Of a DNA stretch of 64,000 bases, positions 1 to 8,958 are shown one piece after another (the first letter of the stretch is position 1; each line of letters begins with the position of its first letter). The position numbers were made by a program, and so were the translations under genes. Source of the stretch: Desulfofustis limnaeus. Lineage in GTDB: Bacteria; Desulfobacterota; Desulfobulbia; Desulfobulbales; Desulfocapsaceae. The stretch covers positions 124,001 to 188,000 of the forward strand of contig NZ_AP025516.1 of NCBI RefSeq assembly GCF_023169885.1, in the 5' to 3' direction. The notes below the pieces were generated by a model that saw nothing but the letters and a program-made list of their open reading frames with translations, made no database searches and was not told the origin of the DNA.

Positions 1-633
1 TCCGCCATTATTGCCATGACCGGCGGCACGCATTCCACGTTGGCCCTGGGAGCCGACGTGGTGCTGGACATTTCTGTTCCTCGGGAAGCGTGTCTGCTGG
101 GGCTGGCCCCGACCGCTAGCACCACGGCCACCCTGGCGCTTGGTGATGCGCTGGCTGTGGTATTGATGAAGCGCAATAATTTCCAGGCCGCTGATTTCCG
201 TAAAAATCATCCGGCCGGCAGCCTCGGGGAACGGCTCAAGGTGAAGGTCTCCGAGGTCATGCTAACCGGATCAGCCGTACCGTCGGTGCGTAACGGCGGC
301 TCCATCAGCATTGCCGTCGACGAGTTGAACCGGAAAAACCTTGGCGCTGTAGTGGTTATCGATGAGAATGGGCGGGTCGACGGTATCCTGACCGATGGCG
401 ATGTCCGTAGACTGGTGGCGGCCCGGATTGATTTCCAGGCCACGCCGGTTCGTGACGTCATGACCTGCGACCCGGTGACCATCGCCAGCGACATTCAGGC
501 TGTCGATGCGTTGAGCATCATGCAGCGCCATGAGATCACCATACTACCGGTTACCGATGCGGACGGTGCGATGCAGGGGATCCTTCACCTCCACGACCTG
601 CTGGGCAAAGGCGAGTTCCGGTTCCTGCTTTAG
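1..633 (+). CDS. kdsD: Arabinose-5-phosphate isomerase, C-terminal part (5' end outside window)
   Basis: KdsD/KpsF interconverts ribulose 5-phosphate and arabinose 5-phosphate, the first step towards the lipopolysaccharide sugar Kdo, in the cytoplasm. The reading frame is open from base 1, so the N-terminal half of the SIS domain is missing. What remains is the end of the SIS domain (the FRKNHPAGSLGERL stretch typical of the family) followed by two CBS domains ending near the stop. An ATG at 16 is internal to the SIS domain and is not taken as the start. Implies a Gram-negative cell with Kdo-containing LPS. The family call is firm; isomerase rather than a paralogue is inferred from the SIS plus double-CBS layout. 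Confidence 0.9.
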   Translation, partial: SAIIAMTGGTHSTLALGADVVLDISVPREACLLGLAPTASTTATLALGDALAVVLMKRNNFQAADFRKNHPAGSLGERLKVKVSEVMLTGSAVPSVRNGGSISIAVDELNRKNLGAVVVIDENGRVDGILTDGDVRRLVAARIDFQATPVRDVMTCDPVTIASDIQAVDALSIMQRHEITILPVTDADGAMQGILHLHDLLGKGEFRFLL

Positions 634-772
634 GAAACCTTGTGAAATTGGTGGGTCGCTCGATCCTGTCGTTGCGCAAGCAGATGTTATCCTCGGCACA
701 TCATGTACATGCTTGGAGGAGGTTCGTGCGCGCCTCGATCTTGAACGAGATGTCGAATAGTGCAGCTTTCCA

Positions 773-3427
773 TTAGTTGGAGCCGCTGTAGAAACGCCAC
801 TGACCGTTACTCAGGTTATGGGCGTATTTCATGACCAATTTCAGCGGCCGACCTCTCCCTATCTCGGTGCATTCCAGACGAAAGATCAGGAGATCGCCCA
901 CCTGTTTTTCGAAAATGACGGCCGGGTCGACCAGTGATTCCGGAGGTGAGGCCGTATAGTGTTTGGTAAACAGCTCAGCGAAATGCTCTTCGAGATAACT
1001 GATCTTATCGGCAAGCAACCGGTCGGTCTTGGCCTGGCTGATGGCCTGTTCGGTCTCTTTGAGGGTGGCCGAGAATTCCGGGTCGTGGGCAAACTCGCTG
1101 GCGATTATGGTTGTGGTGATGGTTTGTAGTTTATCCAGCGCCGCCTGATAATTTTTTTCTTTCAGGAACTTGGCCGCTTCCTGTTTGTCGCGGATGACGG
1201 CAGCCTGGAGCAGCGTCCGCGCCAGCTTTTTCTTGTTATCCTCAGTGTTGCTTTGCTTAAGTAGATCGCTGTTGCTTTCCAGGATGGAGATGGCTCGTTC
1301 GTAGTTGACGATAGCCTTGTCCCACTCGGCCGAGGTGAAGGCGTTCCTGCCACTGTTGATGGTCTCGTACAACTCCGCCTTGACCATGAGTTGCTTTAAT
1401 TCCTCTGTCGTTGCCGGGTCATCACGTTTGGCCGATTTGATCGCCACCTCGTAGGCGGCTCGATAATGGGCAACGGCGTCTTGCCACTGTTGGGCGGCAA
1501 AGGCGATATCCCCCTTTTCTTTGGCCGTCGCCACCGAGATCTCTTCCAGTTTACCGGTCACGGAAGCAATGATTTCGGCCTTGTTCTCGATGGTGAGGTC
1601 CTTGGCCAGGAACAGAGCATTTTCCAGATCTGCGGTGGCCAGTACCCACTTCTCCAGCCTGATATACTCTTCTCCGGAACGAAGGAGCGTGTTGAATCGT
1701 GCCGTCTTCTGCTTCTCGGTGATGGCAAAGACCAACTCCTGGTCAATGGATGGTTCACCAGCTGCCAGGGTCAAGGCTTGATCGTAATTCGCTACGGCTT
1801 GTTGCCAGTCTTGGTTGGCGAAAAAGGAATCGCCTTCCTTGACAAAATGGTTAAAGGCGCGGACTGACTTGACAACGTCTTTGGGCAGATATCTACCATC
1901 GAAAAAGAGGTTGCCGGCCAGGCCTTGATGAAGGACTTCCGATTGCAAAACGGTCTCGATTTCACGCATGAGCAAGTCCCTGGCGCCGCCTCGGAAGAAT
2001 TGTACCTTGCTGGCTGTCTCCAGAGCTGACTCGCACTGCCGTTCAGCTTCGGTAAAACGATTTTGTTTGAGTATGGTTTGGCACTCGGCAAACTTTTTCT
2101 GGGCGTCGTTGAGACGTGCATTGTTCAGGAAAAAAGAGAATGCAGCCGCCGCGACCGCTATCAAGAGAACAACACCGATGGCATAGGGGATGAGTTTGGA
2201 ACTCTGACGGGCGGTATCCTCGAAGAAGGTTCGCGTGTCGCTTTTCCGGGGTGCTGTTTCTCCACGGTCGAAATCACGGAGCACGGTCCCTTCTTCTGCG
2301 GGGTATTCTTCCCTGTCAGCAGAAGGTTGTGGCGTCTCAATCCAATCACCAAGCAATTCCTTGGCCTGGGCTGTGCGGTCCAGGTCTTCAGTCAGGCCGG
2401 GATAGTCGGAAACGACCTTCTCCACCTGTTTGAAGGCATTGTATGCCTTACCGGGATCACCCTGGTGCTCATGGTCGGTTCCTTGGTTGTAGAGTTCTCT
2501 GGCCTGCTGCAGTGCACTATCGGCCTGGTCGCTGAGGCGGGTCTTGTCGGCAAAGTCCTGGTCGGCAGAAAGGCCGTCGAGCACGGTCTTCAGTTCGTAG
2601 AAGCGTTTCTGTTTGGCCAGCAGTTTGCAGCGGTCGAGGTCGATAGGGGCAGGCGCGCTTGTACCTCTATCAGCAGGCGGAGGGGAGAGTTCGTCGATGG
2701 TCGGTTCTTTCTGTTCAGCACCAAAGAAATTATAATCGTTTTCCAGGAAGCTTTCGTCAAGGGTGTCGACGGCTTCTCCCGAAGTGGTGGACGACGTGTC
2801 TCGCGACGGACCTCTGTCGGTTGGCTCATGTTCGTCGTGGGGAGGTGGCTCAAGAACTTCTTCGAAGGAGGAGAGGATCGGGTCGGTGTTATCGTCTTCA
2901 CGCTCTTCCAGCAGCAGAGTGACGTCGTCACCGAGGGACTCGTCCAGGGAAAACGTGTCGTCATCTGCCTCGACGGCAAAATCTCTGTGGTCGAACGGTA
3001 GCCTGTCCGGATGGTCTTTGTACCATTTCGCTGCCTCCTCATTGAAGGCGTTGCTGGTGGAAAAGACGTGGCCGCCGATCATCCGGCCGATGTGCATGAT
3101 CAGATCACCGATGGTCCGATCCTTTTCCCAGAAATCGCCGATGCAGATGGCGGCGGGGTCAAAATCGGGATGGAAAATAGGTGTCTTCGGTTTGCAACTG
3201 GGCGGGAAATGAGGAAATCCAAATGGGATGCTGATGGTTACCACATGACTTTCCTGCTCCCCGATCTCACCTGAATTGTCTTTGTATATCCCTTTGACCT
3301 GATACGCTATTTCGTATTTCTCCGGGGGGTCGCCATCAACCGGAGTCACCGTGATGGAGGGATTGCCGGCGAACTGCCGTGTGATCTCCTGATAAATGGC
3401 CTCAAGATGCTTGGTAGCTGTTGCCAT
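773..3427 (-). CDS. E2-ubiquitin-conjugating-like domain fused to a membrane segment and TPR repeats
   Basis: An 884-residue protein of unknown function. Residues about 5-145 resemble an E2/UBC fold: a FPHFPP stretch (E2 proteins have YPFxPP), then HPD at 86-88 where E2s have HPN, then Cys95 in AAICIGDFW at the catalytic-cysteine position, then W100 and TIGDLIMHI matching the E2 W..TI..IL..I pattern. Residues 150-260 are an acidic, low-complexity linker, 265-360 look like helical repeats, and 411-434 are one hydrophobic membrane span. Residues 440-800 are TPR-like helical pairs, followed by a separate ~80-residue C-terminal domain. An upstream ATG at 3478 is possible but lacks a ribosome site and adds 17 non-conserved residues. 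It is divergent from a cNMP/DUF4388 gene. No E1, ubiquitin-like or JAB peptidase gene is nearby, so conjugating activity is only a hypothesis. Confidence 0.85.
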   Translation of the reverse strand: MATATKHLEAIYQEITRQFAGNPSITVTPVDGDPPEKYEIAYQVKGIYKDNSGEIGEQESHVVTISIPFGFPHFPPSCKPKTPIFHPDFDPAAICIGDFWEKDRTIGDLIMHIGRMIGGHVFSTSNAFNEEAAKWYKDHPDRLPFDHRDFAVEADDDTFSLDESLGDDVTLLLEEREDDNTDPILSSFEEVLEPPPHDEHEPTDRGPSRDTSSTTSGEAVDTLDESFLENDYNFFGAEQKEPTIDELSPPPADRGTSAPAPIDLDRCKLLAKQKRFYELKTVLDGLSADQDFADKTRLSDQADSALQQARELYNQGTDHEHQGDPGKAYNAFKQVEKVVSDYPGLTEDLDRTAQAKELLGDWIETPQPSADREEYPAEEGTVLRDFDRGETAPRKSDTRTFFEDTARQSSKLIPYAIGVVLLIAVAAAAFSFFLNNARLNDAQKKFAECQTILKQNRFTEAERQCESALETASKVQFFRGGARDLLMREIETVLQSEVLHQGLAGNLFFDGRYLPKDVVKSVRAFNHFVKEGDSFFANQDWQQAVANYDQALTLAAGEPSIDQELVFAITEKQKTARFNTLLRSGEEYIRLEKWVLATADLENALFLAKDLTIENKAEIIASVTGKLEEISVATAKEKGDIAFAAQQWQDAVAHYRAAYEVAIKSAKRDDPATTEELKQLMVKAELYETINSGRNAFTSAEWDKAIVNYERAISILESNSDLLKQSNTEDNKKKLARTLLQAAVIRDKQEAAKFLKEKNYQAALDKLQTITTTIIASEFAHDPEFSATLKETEQAISQAKTDRLLADKISYLEEHFAELFTKHYTASPPESLVDPAVIFEKQVGDLLIFRLECTEIGRGRPLKLVMKYAHNLSNGQWRFYSGSN

Positions 3428-3699
3428 GATTGGATCCCGGTTACGGAAAGGTGTTGAGGGCGGATGCAATGGAGCCATTATATCAACTTAATGAAACAAC
3501 ACCAAAAAAAAATATGAGGCTGGCGAGGTCCGGGAGAATGGTTCTTTTGTAAAACATTCCGGGGGGAAATGATGGGTGGACGGGCGTAGAATTTTCGTAA
3601 AAAAGTCTCGCCAATCGGAAACCACTGGGTATATTGGTTTGGTGCCAACTCGTGCCAGGTGGCTTCACTATCGGACAAAAAGATGCTCGTGCAAACGGA

Positions 3700-4758
3700 A
3701 TGAAACCGTTTATCGCTCATTTTGAGGTCGTCGAGGACAACAATTGTCCCCTCTATCGAGTGGGAGACTGTTTTCGGTTGACGCAACGGTCGGTTTCTCC
3801 CCCGGAGAACAAGGAAGTCTGCCTTATTCTGGTGCGGGAGATGACCGAACTGCTTTTTGTCCTCCTCGGCGAACCGGCAGACCAATCGCCAGACCAGGAA
3901 AGACGGTTCAGTTGCAGTGGTTGCACCGGTTTGATCAAATTCCGTCTGCTGCCGGCCGAGACTGATGGCTGTTCCGAGTCCGGAGCCGAGGTCATCCTCA
4001 ATGTTGAGCAGCAAGCCTTGCTGGGCCAGATTGTTGAATGCCCCCTTTTTCGTACCGTCCCTCCGCGCCACCTTCGCGACATGATGGAATACTTTCGAGA
4101 GGAGCGGTGTCGGCAGGGTAAGATCCTGATCAGAAAGGGTGAGCCGAATCTCGATCTCTTTGTCATTCTTTCCGGACGGCTCAGTGTCGATGATGGGCCG
4201 GTGCATATCACGACGCTGGGGCCGGGCGAAATTTGCGGAGAAATGAGCTACCTGGTCGGTAATGTGGCGGGGGCCACAGTATCGGCCTTGGAGGAAACGG
4301 TGCTGGTGGCTATCGGTGGGGAGTATTTCAATAAAATTATCGAGCAATCCCCATCGGTTCAACTGTTCATGGCGCAACTCCTGGCCGAGCGACTCGCTCG
4401 TGCCAACAGCGCCCGAGCCCATTCCTTTGAATCATGTATGCAGGGAAGGCTCAAAGAGATGGCGCCCGCCGAACTCTTCCAGATACTGCACATGCACCAG
4501 AAGACCGGGGTGCTCACCCTCCATTTCTCCGGTCGGGAGGCAGAGGTCGCGTTTCGTGAGGGGTGCATCATCAATGCCCGTTACGGGGACCTGGAAAACC
4601 AACAGGCGATCTACGCCATGCTGGCGGAACGGGAGGGCGTTTATATCTTCCGCACCGGCCTTGCTCCCCATCAGATGAAGGCAGCGGAGATAGGCGATTT
4701 TATGGCTCTGTTGATGGAAGGAGTGAAACGGGTTGATGAAAGCCGGGAGCTTCAGTGA
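3700..4758 (+). CDS. Cyclic-nucleotide-binding domain protein with C-terminal DUF4388
   Basis: A 352-residue probable signalling protein. Residues 1-90 hold a small domain with NNCPLYRVGD and a later CSGC, resembling the short TIGR04076-type module. About 110-240 form a cNMP/CRP-like beta-roll (KGEPNLDLFVILSGRLSV, then GEICGEMSYL, close to the phosphate-binding cassette). About 255-345 match DUF4388/PATAN (LFQILHMHQKTGVLTL). There is no DNA-binding helix-turn-helix, so it probably acts by protein contacts rather than as a CRP-type regulator. The start at 3700 was chosen because the conserved part begins at once there; an upstream ATG at 3634 gives unconserved residues. It is divergent from the E2-like gene across about 270 bp. 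The ligand is unknown. Confidence 0.82.
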   Translation: MKPFIAHFEVVEDNNCPLYRVGDCFRLTQRSVSPPENKEVCLILVREMTELLFVLLGEPADQSPDQERRFSCSGCTGLIKFRLLPAETDGCSESGAEVILNVEQQALLGQIVECPLFRTVPPRHLRDMMEYFREERCRQGKILIRKGEPNLDLFVILSGRLSVDDGPVHITTLGPGEICGEMSYLVGNVAGATVSALEETVLVAIGGEYFNKIIEQSPSVQLFMAQLLAERLARANSARAHSFESCMQGRLKEMAPAELFQILHMHQKTGVLTLHFSGREAEVAFREGCIINARYGDLENQQAIYAMLAEREGVYIFRTGLAPHQMKAAEIGDFMALLMEGVKRVDESRELQ

Positions 4759-4798
4759 TCGGTGCCGTCGCCGGTGGCAACAAGAGAGGCGACCTTGC

Positions 4799-5422
4799 CT
4801 ATCCCGCAAATGGATCCAATTGGCGGATCTGGGTGAAACTGTCCACGTGATATTCGGCCGGTAGATCGGGGCTGCGAAAAGCGATCAACGAAACTCCTGC
4901 CGCTTCGGAGTGCTGCCGGTCGATTATCGAGTCGCCGATATAGATCGCTTCTTCGGCGTCGCAGCCAAAATATGCGAGAATATCGAACAAGGCGTCGGGC
5001 GCGGGTTTGGGACGGGGCACATCGAGAGCGGTCACCACCCGTTCGAAGTAATGGGCCAGATTGAACGTGTGCAACAGCGGTTGCATGGTGGTGGTGCGGT
5101 TTGTTGAAATTGCCAGGCGGTACCGGGATCTGGCAAACTCCAGGAAGTCAATGAGATCCGGCTCCATGACCATGTAAGACAAATAGGGGGTATAGTCCAG
5201 ATTGAGCCGGTATCGGTGCACCTCATCCATGCGGTGCGGGGGGTGGTGTTTAAAGATGCGGTTTACCGAGTCGGTCACGTTATGCATGTGGACATAGTCC
5301 ACCTCTTCTTCACTCATCTTCGGATAGCCGAAGGCGGTGAGCAGGTCGTTATAGTAGCGACGGTTGGTTTCTCTCGAGTCGAACATGACTCCGTCGCAAT
5401 CGAAGATGACGGTTTTGAGCAT
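4799..5422 (-). CDS. HAD-superfamily hydrolase, phosphoglycolate-phosphatase-like
   Basis: A 207-residue soluble phosphatase of the haloacid dehalogenase superfamily. All four motifs are visible: FDCDGV near the N-terminus (nucleophile Asp), STN for motif II, the Lys in RPKPAPD for motif III, and IGDSIID for motif IV. A helical cap lies between motif I and II, as in the Gph/PGMB subgroup. The substrate cannot be told from the sequence. It is the last gene of a minus-strand run secDF, cysteine-cluster protein, HAD, with a 33-bp gap to the gene before it, so cotranscription is likely. Confidence 0.88.
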   Translation of the reverse strand: MLKTVIFDCDGVMFDSRETNRRYYNDLLTAFGYPKMSEEEVDYVHMHNVTDSVNRIFKHHPPHRMDEVHRYRLNLDYTPYLSYMVMEPDLIDFLEFARSRYRLAISTNRTTTMQPLLHTFNLAHYFERVVTALDVPRPKPAPDALFDILAYFGCDAEEAIYIGDSIIDRQHSEAAGVSLIAFRSPDLPAEYHVDSFTQIRQLDPFAG

Positions 5423-5455
5423 GACGGTGTGAGCTATCGGTTTCTTTATTGGGAA

Positions 5456-6199
5456 TCAGCCGCGTGACTCGGAGCCGCAAGCGAAGAGTTCGTGGTCGAG
5501 CCACACCAGTGCGTAACTGAGCAAGGCTTCGTCGTCATCAAAAACGGCAGCATCCGGCGTGCTGTGGAAGTCTATAAAGCCCTCGCTGAGTTTCTCCCGA
5601 AAAGTGTCCAGATCATAAAGGGCGAGAAGATAGGCGCGCTGCTGGCGGACGGTCAAGTTCATCCCCTGTCTGATGTGATCATGTTGCGTGATGCCTGCCA
5701 CCAAGTCGTTGAAGGTGTGGTAGACAGCCAGATCCTGCGCATGCAGGAACCCCTTCGGGGTGTTCAGCAACGGTTCGAGAAATCCTTGACAATGGGTTTC
5801 CTGGAGCAGCACAAAATGTTCTTCGCAGCGGTCGCCGCTCCTGGCGACAGCTCTACCCAACGGATAGGTCCGGCAACTACTTGGGCGATCCGGATAAATG
5901 CTGCAACCCTCGGGCCCAAGGAAGACACAACTGGCTTTCCCGTCGTCCACCATGGTCAGGTAGAGTCGAGGAAACGGTTCATCGTCGTCTTGTTCGATGA
6001 TGACGAACCGCTCGAGTACTTCGGTGGAAGAAAGTCCTGTCGCCTTTCTGAGCCGCAACACATCGTATGGGGTGAGCCCGAGCTCCAGGTCGTGACAACA
6101 CCTGGTGAAGCAGGGAACACCTCGGTGACAATGAAAGGCAAAGGGCTCGTTGGCGTCGATGCGTCTTACGGCCCCGCAAGGCACGGCAGCGTGGTTCAT
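5456..6199 (-). CDS. YkgJ-family cysteine cluster protein
   Basis: A 247-residue member of the UPF0153/YkgJ family, small cytoplasmic proteins thought to carry zinc or an iron-sulfur centre through a conserved cysteine set. The cysteines are in place: CHRGVPCFTRCC near residue 25 and CVFLGPEGCSIYPDRPSSCR near residue 100, the two classic YkgJ blocks. The C-terminal half has no recognisable domain. It starts 4 bp after the secDF stop codon, which suggests translational coupling. Function is not known for the family, and a link to membrane protein export is only guilt by position. Confidence 0.87.
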   Translation of the reverse strand: MNHAAVPCGAVRRIDANEPFAFHCHRGVPCFTRCCHDLELGLTPYDVLRLRKATGLSSTEVLERFVIIEQDDDEPFPRLYLTMVDDGKASCVFLGPEGCSIYPDRPSSCRTYPLGRAVARSGDRCEEHFVLLQETHCQGFLEPLLNTPKGFLHAQDLAVYHTFNDLVAGITQHDHIRQGMNLTVRQQRAYLLALYDLDTFREKLSEGFIDFHSTPDAAVFDDDEALLSYALVWLDHELFACGSESRG

Positions 6200-6203
6200 C
6201 TGC

Positions 6204-8789
6204 TTAGGCCGCCGATCGTTTCCACATGGTCAACAGCGGGGCGGCGACAAAGATGGAAGAATAGGTGCCCACCGCGATGCCCACCAGCAAGGCAAACGAG
6301 AAATCGTGAATGACCGAGCCGCCGAAGAAAAACAAGGCCAGTAGTGTCATGGCGGTGGTCAGCGACAGGACCACCGTCCGGTTGAGTACTTGATTGATGC
6401 TGTCGTTGATCAGCGGACCGTCGACGGTGGCGGCCTCATCCTTTTTCATGTTCTCGCGGATTCGGTCGAAGACCACCACCGAATCGTTGAGGGAGTAGCC
6501 GGCCAGGGTAAGTAAGGCGGTGACGATGAGCAGGGTCATTTCAATGTCCATCAGCCAGCAGATACCGAGAACGGCCATGACATCATGAAAGGTGGCGGCA
6601 GCTGCCGCCAGGCCGAAGCGCAGATCAAAACGGAAGGCGAGGTAGATAATGACCCCGGCCAGTGAGATGATGATAGCCAGGATTGCTTTGTCGCGGAGAA
6701 CGGCGCTGACACTGGAACCGATTTCCGACTGGCTTTCCAAGGCAAACCCCTTGTCGCTCAAATCCTCGGCGAAAATGGCCTCGACTTGCTCGCTCAAGTT
6801 GGCGACCACCTCTTCCGACTTCTTGATCTTGACGATCAACCGGTTCTCGTTTTCCACCTCTTGCAAGTCGACTTCACCTATCTCCCCGCGCTGAAATGCT
6901 TCCCTGACCTCAGCCATGGTGAATGGCTGCTCGGCCTTGTATTGCAACAGCGATCCACCGGCGAAATCGACGCCCATATTGGCTGTTCCGCGAGCCACCT
7001 GCACCAGGGCGATCAGTCCGATGAGCACCATGACGCCGGAGACGGATAGGGAAATTTTCTTGATCCGCATGAAGTCGATCCGGGTATCGCCGATCATCTC
7101 CGTGAGGCGAAGCTCCTTTATCCACCGTTTACCGGACAGGATGTCGAAGATCAGGCGCGAGCAGAACAGGGCGGTAAAGAGATTGAAGATGATACCCAGC
7201 GACAGGGTAACGGCAAACCCTTTGATCGGCCCGGTCCCGAAAAGGAAGAGGGCAAGGGCGGTGATCAGGGTGGTGATCTGGGAATCGACAATGGTCGACA
7301 ACGCTTTACTGAAGCCGCCTTCTATACCTGAGCGGACCGCTTTGCCGAGCCGAAACTCCTCCCGCATTCGCTCATAAATGAGCACGTTGGCATCCACCGC
7401 CATGCCGACCGCCAGAACGATACCGGCGATACCGGGAAGGGTCAGGGTGGCGTTGAGGATGGCTAGGCCGGAAAAGAGAAAGAGGATGTTGAGCGTTAGG
7501 GCGAGGTTGGCGATAATGCCGGCCAGTCGGTAGTAGATGATCATGAAGCCGATGACCGCCACCGCGCCGAACAGCCCGGAAATGATGCCTTTGTTGATCG
7601 AATCCTGACCGAGGCTTGAGCCGACCGTCAGGTTCTGGACGACGTCAACCGGAGCCGGCAAGGCCCCGACCCGCAGGACGATGGCCAGGTCTGAGGCCTC
7701 TTCGTGGGTGAAACTTCCGGAAATCTGGGCCGAGCCTCCAAGAATCCGTTCGCGAATCACCGGGGCTGACTTGACGTTGCCGTCAAGGACGATGGCCATG
7801 CGTCGTCCAACGTTTTTCTCGGTGAGCGTGGCAAACACCTTGCCGCCCCGAGACGTCAGGTCGATGCTCACATAGGGTTCGTTGAACGACCCGCCGATGC
7901 GGACTTGCGCATTTTTGACCATGTCTCCGGTCATCAATACCTTGTTTTCCAGGAGGATAGGAGAAAATGATTCGATCTGGGTCTGCCGGTCGGTATGACG
8001 CTCGAAATAGATCGAGGTGTTTTCCGGCAGGTGCGGAGCGAGCATACGGTTGAGCTCGCGAACCTGGGAGGCGTCCTGCCAGCTGCCGGACCATTGACCG
8101 CTCTCGATAGCCTGATTCACCAATTGATTCGGGTCGACACCAGTACCTTCGGCCACCAGTTTGAATTCCAGCTGAGCCGTATCGCCGATAAGGCTCATGG
8201 CTCGTTCAGGATCCCTGACGCCGGGCAACTGAACGACGATTTCATCGGAACCCTGGCGGATGATAACCGGTTCGGCGACGCCGAATTGGTCGATGCGGTT
8301 TCGGATGATCTCCAGAGACTGGGAGACGGCGTTGTTGTTGATGAAATCGATTTTTTCCTGACTCAGGCTGAGCGTAATGCGGGGGAAGCTGCCCTCCTTC
8401 GCGTCGACGCTGATATCGAGCTCTTCTTCGAAACCATCCTGGACGATGGCGCGGATGCGCTCGACGGCACTGGTGTTGGGGACGGTAAAAACGATCGAGT
8501 TCCTGTCTCCGGTAGAACTCTGCACGACACTGATTGATTGTTCGGCAAGGGCGTCGCGAAGATCGTTGGCCGCCAACTCCAAGGTGTTTTCCCTGGCCTT
8601 CTGCAGGTTGACTTTGAGTACCAGATGCATGCCTCCCTGCAGATCGAGACCGAGGCGCAAGCCCTCTGGCGCCATATAGGTTTTCCACCAGGTGGGTGTC
8701 TTGTCGTAAAAGGAAGGGACAACCGTAACGACGGCCAGAGTGATGAGAAATATCAGTAGACCGAGCTTGAGTTTTATGGTCGTGTTCAT
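6204..8789 (-). CDS. secDF: Fused protein-export membrane protein SecDF
   Basis: SecD and SecF form the proton-driven accessory unit of the Sec translocon that pulls proteins out on the periplasmic side. Here both are one 861-residue protein. After an N-terminal membrane span comes the SecD signature GLRLGLDLQGGMHLVL (residues ~44-59), a large periplasmic P1 domain, and the GMAVDANVLIYERMREE block. The SecF half begins near residue 570 with its own NMGVDFAGGSL motif and ends with a second set of spans containing the YSLNDSVVVFDRIREN block. Twelve spans are expected. No yajC lies next to it. The upstream region has a good promoter overlapped by a perfect palindrome (see 8852-8887). Confidence 0.96.
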   Translation of the reverse strand: MNTTIKLKLGLLIFLITLAVVTVVPSFYDKTPTWWKTYMAPEGLRLGLDLQGGMHLVLKVNLQKARENTLELAANDLRDALAEQSISVVQSSTGDRNSIVFTVPNTSAVERIRAIVQDGFEEELDISVDAKEGSFPRITLSLSQEKIDFINNNAVSQSLEIIRNRIDQFGVAEPVIIRQGSDEIVVQLPGVRDPERAMSLIGDTAQLEFKLVAEGTGVDPNQLVNQAIESGQWSGSWQDASQVRELNRMLAPHLPENTSIYFERHTDRQTQIESFSPILLENKVLMTGDMVKNAQVRIGGSFNEPYVSIDLTSRGGKVFATLTEKNVGRRMAIVLDGNVKSAPVIRERILGGSAQISGSFTHEEASDLAIVLRVGALPAPVDVVQNLTVGSSLGQDSINKGIISGLFGAVAVIGFMIIYYRLAGIIANLALTLNILFLFSGLAILNATLTLPGIAGIVLAVGMAVDANVLIYERMREEFRLGKAVRSGIEGGFSKALSTIVDSQITTLITALALFLFGTGPIKGFAVTLSLGIIFNLFTALFCSRLIFDILSGKRWIKELRLTEMIGDTRIDFMRIKKISLSVSGVMVLIGLIALVQVARGTANMGVDFAGGSLLQYKAEQPFTMAEVREAFQRGEIGEVDLQEVENENRLIVKIKKSEEVVANLSEQVEAIFAEDLSDKGFALESQSEIGSSVSAVLRDKAILAIIISLAGVIIYLAFRFDLRFGLAAAAATFHDVMAVLGICWLMDIEMTLLIVTALLTLAGYSLNDSVVVFDRIRENMKKDEAATVDGPLINDSINQVLNRTVVLSLTTAMTLLALFFFGGSVIHDFSFALLVGIAVGTYSSIFVAAPLLTMWKRSAA

Positions 8790-8851
8790 AAAAGGTTCCG
8801 GCAGGGGGTTGAAGGAAATGGCTCTTTGCTTGAGTCCTTGTCAGCCTGGCG

Positions 8852-8887
8852 ATTATAACGTAATGCCCGAATCTTGCAAGATTCGGG
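8852..8887 (-). promoter_or_regulatory. secDF promoter overlapped by a 22-bp perfect palindrome (candidate operator)
   Basis: Read on the minus strand, TTGCAA (8874-8879) and a perfect TATAAT (8852-8857) are 16 bp apart and lie about 65 bp upstream of the secDF start. The -35 lies at the centre of a perfect inverted repeat, CCCGAATCTTG followed directly by CAAGATTCGGG (8866-8887). A dimeric regulator binding there would block RNA polymerase. The palindrome has no loop and no T run after it, so an intrinsic terminator for larB is less likely. Which protein binds it is unknown. Confidence 0.6.
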
Positions 8888-8958
8888 GTGGTTTTGCGAA
8901 AAAATAACGGAGGTTACGGGCAACCTGTGGGATAGTGAGCGAGCGCCGTGCACCGCTG

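Noticed and set aside
530-760. A 76-codon plus-strand frame at the end of kdsD
   Set aside because: It begins inside kdsD in another frame and has no ribosome site or recognisable protein.
2063-3001. A 312-codon plus-strand frame inside the E2-like/TPR gene
   Set aside because: Antisense shadow in a GC-rich gene; no ribosome site and no domain. The same holds for long antisense frames in glgA (26391-27542) and in the dikinase-like gene (29976-31142).
3478-4422. A 314-codon minus-strand open frame opposite the cNMP/DUF4388 gene
   Set aside because: It has no recognisable domain, a biased composition, and runs against a plus-strand gene with clear domains.
8866-8887. The palindrome as a larB terminator
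   Set aside because: It has no loop and no T run on either strand, and it overlaps a good promoter for secDF.
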